From: Micromonospora sp. BL4
GTDB taxonomy: Bacteria > Actinomycetota > Actinomycetes > Mycobacteriales > Micromonosporaceae
Direction of reading: 5' to 3'
DNA length: 64,000 bases
NCBI RefSeq assembly: GCF_003667505.1
Contig: NZ_RCVJ01000085.1
Location: 1-64,000, forward strand
Shown: one piece after another, positions 57,827 through 64,000 of the stretch
Layout of the letters: each line of letters starts with the position of its first letter
How positions within the stretch are numbered: position 1 is the stretch's first letter
Made by a program: the position numbers and the translations under genes
Notes under the pieces: generated by a model
Databases searched by the model: none
The model's input: the letters and a program-made list of their open reading frames with translations, nothing else
Told to the model about the DNA's origin: nothing

Positions 57827-57937
57827 CCGGCCCAGCGCTCGCCCGGAGTGGGCACCGCGATCACCGTCCGTCGACACTGTCTTAGCTTTCGCTTAGCCGG
57901 CTTGTCCGGTCGATGGCGGTTCGGGCAGCATCGCGGC

Positions 57938-58948
57938 GTGACGGACGGAAGCGCTCCCGGCGGCGTCGACATCGACATCGACCTCGATCTGGACCGGGCT
58001 CCGGACGACCGGCCCACGCCCTCGTCCGGCCCGATCCCCTGGCTGGTCGCCAGCGGCGTCACCGTCCTCGCGGCGGTGCTCGGGCTCACCCTGGCGCTGC
58101 GCTCCGGCTCCACTCCGGCCTGCGCCGCCGGCCGCGCGCTCGCCGCCCCGCCCACCGGCACCGCCACGCACAGCGGCAAGGCGACCTTCTACGACTCGAA
58201 CGGCGCCGGCGGCAACTGCTCGAACCCGGCCGCCCCGGCCAACCGGCTCTACGTCGCGCTCGGCCCGACCGAGTACGCCGCCGGCGCCGCCTGCGGCGGG
58301 TTCCTCGACGTGACCGGTCCGAAGGGCAGCGTCCGCGTCCTGATCATGGACCAGTGCCCGGAGTGCGCACCCGGGCACCTCGACCTGTCCCGCGAGGCGT
58401 TCACCCGGATCGCCGACCCGGTCCAGGGCCTCGTACCGATCACCTACCGCGCGGTGGTCAACCCGCCGCTCCCCGGTCCGCTCACCTTCCGGATCAAAGA
58501 GGGCGCGTCGCAGTTCTGGTTCGCCGTCCGGATCGGCAATCACGGCAACCCGCTGCGCGCCGTCGAAGTCCGGCAGCGCGACAGCGGCCCGTGGCAGTCG
58601 ACCGCCCGGCAGGACTACAACTACTGGCTGATCCCCTCCGGCGCCGGCGCCGGCCCGTTCACCATCCGGGTGACCGACGTGTACGGCAACCGGGCCACCG
58701 TCGCCGGCATCCGGATGGCGCCCGGTCAGGTGCAGACCAGCACGGTCCGCATGTACGGGCGCGGCGCGGCAACCGCCACCTCGCGTCCGTCCGCGTCGGC
58801 GCGGCCGTCCGCCAATCGACCCGCGGCTACGCCGACGCCGGCCCGCCGCCCGGCCGAGGTGGCGAAGGCGAGCGCGTCGGTCACCGCGGTGGCCAACCCG
58901 CCGGGCACCCGGCCGGCCGGGGCCACGGCCCGCTGGTGCGCGAGCTGA
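57938..58948 (+). CDS. Expansin-like protein (EXLX1 type)
   Basis: The 336-residue protein has an acidic N-terminus, a membrane anchor or signal segment (about 32-54), a double-psi beta-barrel (about 70-165) and a CBM63-like domain (about 170-270). The barrel carries GKATFYDSNGAGGNCS, ACGGFLDVTGPKGSV and DQCPECAPGHLDLS with the catalytic-like Asp. The second domain has QFWFAVRIGNHGNPLRAVEVR. A Thr/Ala/Pro tail ends the protein. Bacterial expansins loosen plant cell walls without hydrolysis and aid colonisation. Confidence 0.9.
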   Translation: MTDGSAPGGVDIDIDLDLDRAPDDRPTPSSGPIPWLVASGVTVLAAVLGLTLALRSGSTPACAAGRALAAPPTGTATHSGKATFYDSNGAGGNCSNPAAPANRLYVALGPTEYAAGAACGGFLDVTGPKGSVRVLIMDQCPECAPGHLDLSREAFTRIADPVQGLVPITYRAVVNPPLPGPLTFRIKEGASQFWFAVRIGNHGNPLRAVEVRQRDSGPWQSTARQDYNYWLIPSGAGAGPFTIRVTDVYGNRATVAGIRMAPGQVQTSTVRMYGRGAATATSRPSASARPSANRPAATPTPARRPAEVAKASASVTAVANPPGTRPAGATARWCAS

Positions 58949-58952
58949 CCGC

Positions 58953-59489
58953 TCAGTCCGTGGACGTCAGGTCCAGCCACATCAGGATCTCGTCCCGGTC
59001 GTCACCGGGCGCCACCCGCAACGCGCGCGGCAGGCGACCGATCTCCCGGTACCCCAGCCGGCGGTAGAACGCGTCCAACCCCAGCCCGTCCCGCACCGTC
59101 ACGTGCAGCGCCTCGTGGCCCAGCTCCCGGCCCAGCCGGGCGGCCTCGCGCATCAGCGCCGAGCCGTAACCGGCACCCTGGGTGTCCGGGTGGACCATCA
59201 CCCGCTTCAGCACGCACCAGTGCGCCTTGAGCGGGAACCGGTTGTCGCAGAAAATCGCTACACCCACCAGCCGGTCGCCGTCGTATCCGACCAGCAGCCG
59301 GTCCGGCCCGTCGGCGATGCCGGCGAAGGTCGGATCGGCGGTGGCGCGGACGTCGGCCGCGGTGACCGGGGGTACGAAGCCGACCGCGCCGCCGGCGTTG
59401 CTGACATCCACCCAGAGGGCGACGATCTCGGCGCGCAGCTGCGGGGTCAGCTCGGGATCGAGGACGAAGCGCAAAGTCACGCCCGCCAT
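58953..59489 (-). CDS. GNAT-family N-acetyltransferase
   Basis: The 178-residue acyl-CoA transferase has the GNAT motif A as LKRVMVHPDTQGAGYGSALMREAARLG (acetyl-CoA pyrophosphate loop Q-x-x-G-x-G/A), preceded by LVGVAIFCDN and followed by LGLDAFYRRLGYREIG. The substrate is unknown. The ATG at 59489 has GGAG 5 bp upstream; a longer frame upstream reads through the tRNA and is not used. Confidence 0.85.
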   Translation of the reverse strand: MAGVTLRFVLDPELTPQLRAEIVALWVDVSNAGGAVGFVPPVTAADVRATADPTFAGIADGPDRLLVGYDGDRLVGVAIFCDNRFPLKAHWCVLKRVMVHPDTQGAGYGSALMREAARLGRELGHEALHVTVRDGLGLDAFYRRLGYREIGRLPRALRVAPGDDRDEILMWLDLTSTD

Positions 59490-59582
59490 CCTGACTCCGC
59501 GACCAGGGCGCCGGCCCGTGATCGTGACATGCACGACGGGGCGCTTTGATCGAGCTGGGTGCCTCGTCCCGCGACGATGACG

Positions 59583-59656
59583 TGGGGCCGACGGGATTCG
59601 AACCCGCACTGGTACGGACCTAAACCGTATGCCTCCTGCCGTTGGGCTACGGCCCC
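59583..59656 (-). tRNA. Unusual tRNA, anticodon UAG (Leu by code), short variable loop
   Basis: The 74-base cloverleaf has a perfect 7-bp acceptor stem (GGGGCCG with CGGCCCC), discriminator A, a 3-bp D-stem, the anticodon stem TACGG/CCGTA with loop TTTAGGT, a 5-base variable loop (CCAGT), and a T-arm with TTCGAAT. The anticodon UAG reads CUA (Leu). Bacterial leucine tRNAs normally have a long variable arm, which is absent here, so charging identity is open. CCA is not encoded. The 5' end overlaps the HNH gene. Confidence 0.8.
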
Positions 59657-60243
59657 TTGATGCTGTACTCCACCAGCGTCCACGGCCATTCTTGCCGACG
59701 AGGCAGTCGTCTGCCTATCGGGAAGCCGGTTGGAGTGACAGCGTCAGGATCGTAAACCACCCCGGGCTCCACGAGGGCGGGCCGTCGCTGACCAGCGTAG
59801 GTGGAGGTCTGGCTGTGACAGTTAGGGCACAGCAGCCGGAGGTTTCGTGGGCGGTTGTCGAGGAAGTCGCCGTTGATGTGATCCACGTGCAGCGTCAACT
59901 TGCCTCCTTGCCATGTCGAGCCGGTGCCGCAGACCTCGCAGTTCTCGGGAAGACCGATCGTGGCGAGAGCGCGCCTCAGACGAACACCAGGGATTCGGCG
60001 GGAGCCCTCGGGAAGCACCACCAGCAACTCTTCCGGCGATGTCCGCCGCCAACGGACGCCTCGATTGTGCGCCTGGCCGGTGAAGTGGGACGTGTCGACG
60101 CCGAATCGTTTGAGCTGACGACTGATGTGCGCGTGGGAGCCGCCGCTGACCCGGATGCCGAGCAGCCGCATCACCTCGGTGATGTTGCGAGCCGCGGCCG
60201 CCGCCGCGGCCAGCGCCTCGGGCGTGTACTTGTATCGAACCAC
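59647..60243 (-). CDS. HNH endonuclease overlapping the tRNA
   Basis: The 198-residue protein has an N-terminal helix-turn-helix-like region (about 8-50) and an HNH nuclease domain (about 100-155): CEVCG zinc pair, HVDHINGDFLDNRPRNLRLLCPNCH with the His-Asn-His core and second CxxC. The last codons and stop lie inside the tRNA: its stop TAG is bases 8-10 of the tRNA. The GTG start is 6 bp behind TACGTT with no ribosome binding site. The target is unknown; no methyltransferase accompanies it. Confidence 0.85.
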   Translation of the reverse strand: MVRYKYTPEALAAAAAAARNITEVMRLLGIRVSGGSHAHISRQLKRFGVDTSHFTGQAHNRGVRWRRTSPEELLVVLPEGSRRIPGVRLRRALATIGLPENCEVCGTGSTWQGGKLTLHVDHINGDFLDNRPRNLRLLCPNCHSQTSTYAGQRRPALVEPGVVYDPDAVTPTGFPIGRRLPRRQEWPWTLVEYSIKGP

Positions 60244-60249
60244 TGACGG

Positions 60250-60255
60250 AACGTA
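60250..60255 (-). promoter_or_regulatory. Candidate leaderless -10 box of the HNH gene (TACGTT)
   Basis: TACGTT on the minus strand is followed by six bases and the GTG start at 60243. It could also serve the tRNA, which would be read through from the HNH gene. Confidence 0.4.
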
Positions 60256-60273
60256 GCCGCCCGGTACGACAGG

Positions 60274-60618
60274 TCAGTCGAGGCCGAGGTCGCGGCGGAG
60301 CTTGGCGACGTGCCCGGTGGCCTTGACGTTGTAGAGCGCCCGCTCGATCTTGCCGTCGGCGTCGATGACGAAGGTCGAGCGGATCACGCCGGTCACGGTC
60401 TTGCCGTACAGCTGCTTCTCGCCGTACGCGCCGTACGCGGTCAGCACCGCCTTGTCCACGTCCGACACGAGCGGGAACGTGATGGCGTCGCGGTCGCGGA
60501 ATTTCGCCAGCTTCTCGGGCTTGTCCGGGGAGATGCCGATCACCTCGTAGCCGGCGGCCTGGAGGGAGGCGAGCGAGTCGCGGAAGTCGCAGGCCTGCTT
60601 GGTGCAGCCGGGGGTCAT
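60274..60618 (-). CDS. Bcp-type peroxiredoxin, N-terminally shortened
   Basis: The 114-residue frame begins MTPGCTKQACDFRD, at the active site of a thiol peroxidase of the Bcp/PrxQ class. Peroxidatic Cys5 and resolving Cys10 and the later Arg (VIRSTFVID) are present. About 40 residues that normally precede this point, including the first strands and the FYPKDD element, are missing, and no frame upstream encodes them. The ATG at 60618 is 6 bp behind TATCGT, so the short form may be made from a leaderless transcript. Activity is uncertain. Confidence 0.8.
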   Translation of the reverse strand: MTPGCTKQACDFRDSLASLQAAGYEVIGISPDKPEKLAKFRDRDAITFPLVSDVDKAVLTAYGAYGEKQLYGKTVTGVIRSTFVIDADGKIERALYNVKATGHVAKLRRDLGLD

Positions 60619-60624
60619 GGCCCG

Positions 60625-60630
60625 ACGATA
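60625..60630 (-). promoter_or_regulatory. Candidate leaderless -10 box of the short Bcp gene (TATCGT)
   Basis: On the minus strand TATCGT, then six bases, then the ATG at 60618. The box lies where the missing N-terminal coding part would have to be. Confidence 0.4.
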
Positions 60631-60727
60631 CCGCCGGGCGAGCCGGTGCCGCCGCAGGCGACGCGCGGAGCGGTCGCGGCCACTGGTCGGCGGCGCCCCG
60701 GTCCCGAAGGGTGATCAACAACATGCC

Positions 60728-60750
60728 TTGTTGCCAGGGTATGGCAACAA
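60728..60750. promoter_or_regulatory. Nur-like nickel-responsive operator
   Basis: TTGTTGCCA (60728-60736) and TGGCAACAA (60742-60750) form a perfect 9-bp inverted repeat with a 5-bp spacer. Its TTGC-N9-GCAA core matches the Nur box of streptomycetes (tTGCaa-N5-ttGCAA). It covers the -35 position of the TAGGCT -10 box at 60765-60770. Confidence 0.65.
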
Positions 60751-60764
60751 CAGGGTTCGGGAAA

Positions 60765-60770
60765 TAGGCT
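60765..60770 (+). promoter_or_regulatory. Candidate -10 box of the metal ECF operon (TAGGCT)
   Basis: TAGGCT lies 17 bp after TGGCAA, which would be the -35 and is part of the palindrome. It would give a 40-55 base leader. Confidence 0.5.
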
Positions 60771-60831
60771 GACTTCCGCCGGCCCCGGACGGGTCCGCTG
60801 ACGCGTGGGAGGTCGCGTGGAAACCTTGGCG

Positions 60832-61533
60832 ATGCACATCTCGAACGGGATCATCGATGGTCCCGTCGCAGCGGTATTCGCGGCGCTCGCCCTGGCCGCG
60901 CTCACCGGCTGCGTGCTGCGCGGTCGGCGCGACCTCGACGACCGCCTGGCCCCGATGGCCGGCCTGGTGGCCGCGTTCATCTTCGCCGTCCAGATGCTCA
61001 ACTTTCCGATCTTCACGGCCGGCGTGAGCGGCCACCTGCTCGGTGGCGCGCTCGCCGCGATGCTGGTCGGCCCGTGGGTCGGCGCGCTCTGCGTGTCGGT
61101 GGTGCTGGTGGTGCAGGCGCTGGTCTTCGGCGACGGGGGCGTGGCGATGCTCGGCCTCAACATCACCAACATGGCGCTGCTCGGCACCGCCGCGGCGTAC
61201 GTGCTGATCGCCGTGCTGCTGCGGGTGCTGCCCCGCACGCCCGCCGGCTTGGCGGTCACCGGGTTCGTCGCCGCGATGCTCAGCGTGGTGGTCGCGTCCC
61301 AGGGCTTCGTTCTGCAGTACTGGCTGGGCGGCACCACCGACCTGGGCGGCAATCTGGCCAGCCTGGCCGGCACGATGGCCGGTGTCCACCTGCTGATCGG
61401 CATCGGTGAGGGTCTGATCACTGCCACCACCGTGGTCACCGTGGCGAAGGTGCGCCCCGATCTCGTCTACGCGCTGCGCGGGCTGCGTCCCGCGACCGTA
61501 CCCACCGTTCCCGCCGTCGGAGGTGTCCGATGA
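60832..61533 (+). CDS. Nickel/cobalt ECF transporter substrate-binding subunit (NikM/CbiM)
   Basis: The membrane subunit of about 233 residues starts MHISNGIID, where the N-terminal Met-His chelates the metal in this family. About seven helices follow, with FAVQMLNFPIFTAGVSGHLLGG and the family's AGVHLLIGIGEGLIT. ATG 60832 gives the required exposed Met-His but has no ribosome binding site. GTG 60817 is better placed behind GGAGG (60808-60812) and would add five residues. A Nur-like box suggests nickel. Its stop overlaps the next ATG by 4 bp. Confidence 0.9.
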   Translation: MHISNGIIDGPVAAVFAALALAALTGCVLRGRRDLDDRLAPMAGLVAAFIFAVQMLNFPIFTAGVSGHLLGGALAAMLVGPWVGALCVSVVLVVQALVFGDGGVAMLGLNITNMALLGTAAAYVLIAVLLRVLPRTPAGLAVTGFVAAMLSVVVASQGFVLQYWLGGTTDLGGNLASLAGTMAGVHLLIGIGEGLITATTVVTVAKVRPDLVYALRGLRPATVPTVPAVGGVR

Positions 61534-61934
61534 AGAACCGCTCCTGGGCCTTCCTGGCCGGTGGCCTGCTGGTCGCCCTGCTGCTGGCGGGGGTGGTGAG
61601 CAACTACGCCTCGTCCCACCCGGACGGGCTGGACTCGTCGCTGCTCAAGGGATGCACCGTGGACGCCGATGACAACATCGTCGGCGGAAGCTGCCCTGCC
61701 CAGCAGGCCCGGGACCACGAGTTGGGGGACAGCCCGCTCGCCGACTACGGGGTGCGGGGCGTGGAGAACAGCTTCCTTTCCACCGGCCTCTCCGGGGTGC
61801 TCGGCGTGCTGCTCACCTTCGCGGTCGGCGCCGGCGGCTTCTGGTTGCTGCGCCGCCGTGGCGCCACGACGCCCGCCGAGGGCGATGTCGAAACGTCCGC
61901 CGACGACCGGCGCCACGCCGACGCCAACGGCTGA
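61530..61934 (+). CDS. Metal ECF transporter accessory subunit (NikN/CbiN-like, PDGLE)
   Basis: The 134-residue protein has two membrane helices (about 7-25 and 90-110) around an extracytoplasmic loop that starts with the PDGLE-type motif (HPDGLD) and ends near NSFLSTGLSG. A hydrophilic acidic tail follows. It assists metal loading of the M subunit. Coupled to it by an ATGA overlap. Confidence 0.88.
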   Translation: MKNRSWAFLAGGLLVALLLAGVVSNYASSHPDGLDSSLLKGCTVDADDNIVGGSCPAQQARDHELGDSPLADYGVRGVENSFLSTGLSGVLGVLLTFAVGAGGFWLLRRRGATTPAEGDVETSADDRRHADANG

Positions 61935-61948
61935 GCAGGGGTACGCGG

Positions 61949-62719
61949 ATGGGTGCCGGTCACGGGCACGTGCTGTACCGGGAGTCCGACTCGCCGGTGC
62001 ACCGGCTCCCACCCGAGGTCAAGATCGTGGCGATGGTGGTCTTCACGGTCGCCGTGGTGGCCACCCCGCGCTCCGCGTTCTGGGCCTTCGGCGCGTACGC
62101 CCTGCTGGTGGCGGTGGTGGCGGCGCTGGCCCGGGTGGGGCCGCGGTGGCTGCTCAGCCGGGCGCTGATCGAGCTGCCGTTCGTGCTGTTCGCCGTCGCG
62201 TTGCCGTTCCTCGGTGCCGGCGAGCGGGTCGAGGTGCTGGGCCTGCGGCTGTCCGAGGATGGGCTGCACGGCGCGTGGAACATCGTGGCCAAGGGCACCC
62301 TGGGCGTCCTCGCCTCGCTGCTGCTTGCCGCGACCACCACCACCCGGGACCTCATCGTCGGGCTGGACCGGCTGCACTGCCCGCAGGTGCTCACCCAGAT
62401 CGCGACGTTCATGCTGCGCTACCTCGACGTGCTGGTCGGCGAGGCGCGGCGGATGCGGGTGGCCCGGATCTCCCGGGGTGACGATCCGCGTTTCCTGTGG
62501 CAGCTGCGCGGCTTCGCCGCCGGGATCGGGGCGCTGTTCCTGCGGGCGTTCGAACGCGGTGAGCGGGTCTACCTGGCGATGCTGTCCCGGGGGTACTCGG
62601 GGCGGATGCCCGAGGTCTGGCAGGGCGACGGCGCGGCGACCACCGGCCAGTGGCTGGTCGCCGCGACCGTGCCGGTGGTGGCGGCCTCCATCGCCGCCAC
62701 CGCCGTCGTGCTGACATGA
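61949..62719 (+). CDS. Energy-coupling T component (CbiQ/NikQ)
   Basis: The 256-residue membrane protein has about five helices and the two Ala-Arg-Gly-like coupling motifs that contact the ATPase: EARRMRVARISRGDD and AFERGERVYLAMLSRGYSG. The N-terminal SPVHRLPPEVKIVAM is typical of CbiQ. It links the ATPase to the M/N subunits. Its stop overlaps the start of the ATPase gene by 4 bp. Confidence 0.93.
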   Translation: MGAGHGHVLYRESDSPVHRLPPEVKIVAMVVFTVAVVATPRSAFWAFGAYALLVAVVAALARVGPRWLLSRALIELPFVLFAVALPFLGAGERVEVLGLRLSEDGLHGAWNIVAKGTLGVLASLLLAATTTTRDLIVGLDRLHCPQVLTQIATFMLRYLDVLVGEARRMRVARISRGDDPRFLWQLRGFAAGIGALFLRAFERGERVYLAMLSRGYSGRMPEVWQGDGAATTGQWLVAATVPVVAASIAATAVVLT

Positions 62720-63474
62720 TCGGTGTCGTGCAGACCGCTGTCTCGCTGGACGTTCGTGGCGTTCGGTACGCGTACCCGGACGGGCATGTCGCCCTGCACG
62801 GGGTGGACCTGACCGTGCCGCGCGGGGGCCGGGTGGCGTTGCTCGGGCCCAACGGCGCCGGTAAGACCACGCTGGTGCTGCACCTCAACGGCATCCTCAC
62901 GCCGACCGAGGGCACGGTGAGCGTCGGCGGCCTGACCGTGACGCCGGACCGGGCCACCCTGTCCGAGGTGCGCCGCCGGGTGGGCATCGTCTTTCAGGAC
63001 CCGGACGACCAGCTCTTCCTGCCCACCGTGGCGGAGGACGTCGCGTTCGGGCCGGCCAACCTGGGTCTGCGCGGGGCGGAGCTGGCCGCCCGGGTGGACG
63101 AGGCGCTCGCGGCGGTCGGGATGAGCGAGCACCGGAACCGGGCGCCGCAGCACCTGTCGTTCGGGCAGCGCCGCCGGGTGGCGGTGGCCACCGTGCTCGC
63201 CATGCACCCGGAGATCCTGGTGCTGGACGAGCCGTCGTCGAACCTGGACCCGGCGGCCCGGCGTGAGCTGGCCGAGATTCTGCGCGAGCTGCCGGTGACG
63301 CTGCTGATGGTGACCCACGACCTGCCGTACGCGGCGGAGCTGTGCGAGCGCTCGGTGATCCTGGACGGTGGCCGGATCGTCGCCGACGCCCCCACGCTGG
63401 ACCTGCTGGCCGACTCCACGCTCCTGGCCAGCCACCGCCTCGAACTTCCGTACGGCTTCGCTCCGCGCGCCTGA
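62716..63474 (+). CDS. Cobalt/nickel ECF transporter ATPase (CbiO/NikO)
   Basis: The 252-residue ABC ATPase has Walker A GPNGAGKTT, Q-loop VGIVFQDPDDQLF (the DDQLF after the Gln is typical of ECF ATPases), signature LSFGQRRRVA, Walker B ILVLDEPSSNLDP and switch His in VTHDLPYA. It is the last gene of the M-N-Q-O operon and converges on the last gene of the window with only 10 bp between stops. Confidence 0.95.
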   Translation: MIGVVQTAVSLDVRGVRYAYPDGHVALHGVDLTVPRGGRVALLGPNGAGKTTLVLHLNGILTPTEGTVSVGGLTVTPDRATLSEVRRRVGIVFQDPDDQLFLPTVAEDVAFGPANLGLRGAELAARVDEALAAVGMSEHRNRAPQHLSFGQRRRVAVATVLAMHPEILVLDEPSSNLDPAARRELAEILRELPVTLLMVTHDLPYAAELCERSVILDGGRIVADAPTLDLLADSTLLASHRLELPYGFAPRA

Positions 63475-63484
63475 CCGGCGCGGG

Positions 63485-64000
63485 TCAGGTCTGGGCGGGG
63501 GTGGCGGTTCGGGAGGCGGCGTGCAGGCGCAGGATGCCGGCGGCGGTCGCGCCGGCGCCGGTGATCAGCACCAGGGCCACCATCACCCGGGCGACCTCGG
63601 CCGGCCAGGGCACCGGCGCGACGGACCGGGCGAACACCGCGGCGTTGGCCACCCCGGCGAAGAGCGCCAGGCAGGCCCCGGCCAGCGCCACCGCGAAGTC
63701 GGCGGCCGGGCGGCGGGCCAGCGCGTAGCAACCGGCGGCGATCGCGCCGAGGCCGGTGAGCAGCGACCAGACCTGTCCGGACAGCAGCCCGGCCAGCACC
63801 CCGCCCACGCCCTGGGCGCCGGCGTCCAGCTCCCGGCCCACCGGGTAGAGCACGGCGACGACGCCCCCGGCGACCAGCAGCACGCCCAGCGCGGACAGCG
63901 CCCGGGCGCCGGCGGGCGCGGCGGCGGCGAGCAGGCCGAGCGCGCCCACCGCGAGCAGCCCCACGATGGTCACCGCCCACCAGGTGTACGCGTCCGGCGG
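63485..64000 (-). CDS. Polytopic membrane protein, 5' end outside the window
   Basis: The frame stays open to the window edge and encodes at least four hydrophobic segments rich in Ala/Gly/Val (VGLLAVGALGLLAAAAP, ALGVLLVAGGVVAVLYP, VALAGACLALFAGVANAAVF, VMVALVLITGAGATAAGIL). A GTG at 63973 would begin in the middle of the first helix (DAYTWWAVTIVGLL reads through), so the true start is upstream of what is visible. No family recognised. Confidence 0.65.
   Translation of the reverse strand, partial: PPDAYTWWAVTIVGLLAVGALGLLAAAAPAGARALSALGVLLVAGGVVAVLYPVGRELDAGAQGVGGVLAGLLSGQVWSLLTGLGAIAAGCYALARRPAADFAVALAGACLALFAGVANAAVFARSVAPVPWPAEVARVMVALVLITGAGATAAGILRLHAASRTATPAQT

Noticed and set aside
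57870..57900. Repeated TTAGC words before the expansin gene as a PhoP-type box
   Set aside because: Only two short direct repeats, with poor spacing for an 11-bp repeat unit; not enough to call a site.
60619..60831. Cobalamin riboswitch before the metal transporter
   Set aside because: The leader is only about 55 bases from the predicted transcript start, too short for a cobalamin riboswitch, and I see no B12-box. A covariance search would settle this.

Overview
The window is high-GC actinobacterial DNA. GTG starts are frequent, genes often overlap by 4 bp (ATGA or GTGA), many starts sit 6-7 bp behind a TANNNT box with no ribosome binding site, and it carries the actinobacterial clpS-DUF2017-mec-cysO-cysM-...-rph-rdgB neighbourhood. 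Together with secreted plant-polysaccharide enzymes, an expansin and a cellobiose-type operator, this points to a soil or plant-associated filamentous actinomycete. Micromonosporaceae is my best guess, inferred from composition and gene content rather than from a marker gene. I see no insertion sequence, prophage or CRISPR array.

Layout. 1-10 kb: single genes, including a membrane-anchored protein, a Ddn-type flavoenzyme, a DacB carboxypeptidase, a flavin monooxygenase, a Cys-less HesB-like protein, a T4 'beta' family protein, a sulfotransferase, a cupin and a GH15 hydrolase. 10-17 kb: secreted PL3 pectate lyase, threonine synthase, a LigD-like phosphoesterase fused to a decayed ligase domain, an aldo/keto reductase, an amidase split from its signal peptide, and a GH12-CBM2 cellulase behind a CebR-like box. 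17-27 kb: FAD monooxygenase, cytochrome oxidase subunit I, a 630-bp gene-free stretch with a 14-bp tandem repeat and a 19-bp-arm palindrome, an MFS carrier, the NAD salvage pair pncB-pncA and a large LuxR-type ATPase regulator. 27-34 kb: a dynamin-like protein with a degenerate P-loop, then clpS to rdgB, including the CysO/CysM/Mec thiocarboxylate route to cysteine.

34-57 kb is dominated by two blocks of surface-polysaccharide genes: alginate-lyase-like protein, acyltransferase, Wzy-like polymerase, glycosyltransferase and Wzx-like flippase (34.2-41.6 kb); then GT2, sugar-phosphate transferase, LCP ligase and methyltransferase (52-57 kb). They are separated by a complete oppositely oriented histidine-utilisation operon (RpiR regulator-hutU-M20 hydrolase-hutF-hutI-hutH) and a membrane protein that looks like a dead kinase lobe joined to a dead trypsin fold.

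57-64 kb: MOSC protein, expansin-like protein, GNAT acetyltransferase, an unusual short-variable-loop tRNA with anticodon UAG overlapped by an HNH gene, an N-terminally shortened Bcp peroxiredoxin, and a nickel/cobalt ECF transporter operon (MNQO type) behind a Nur-like box. The window ends inside a membrane protein gene.
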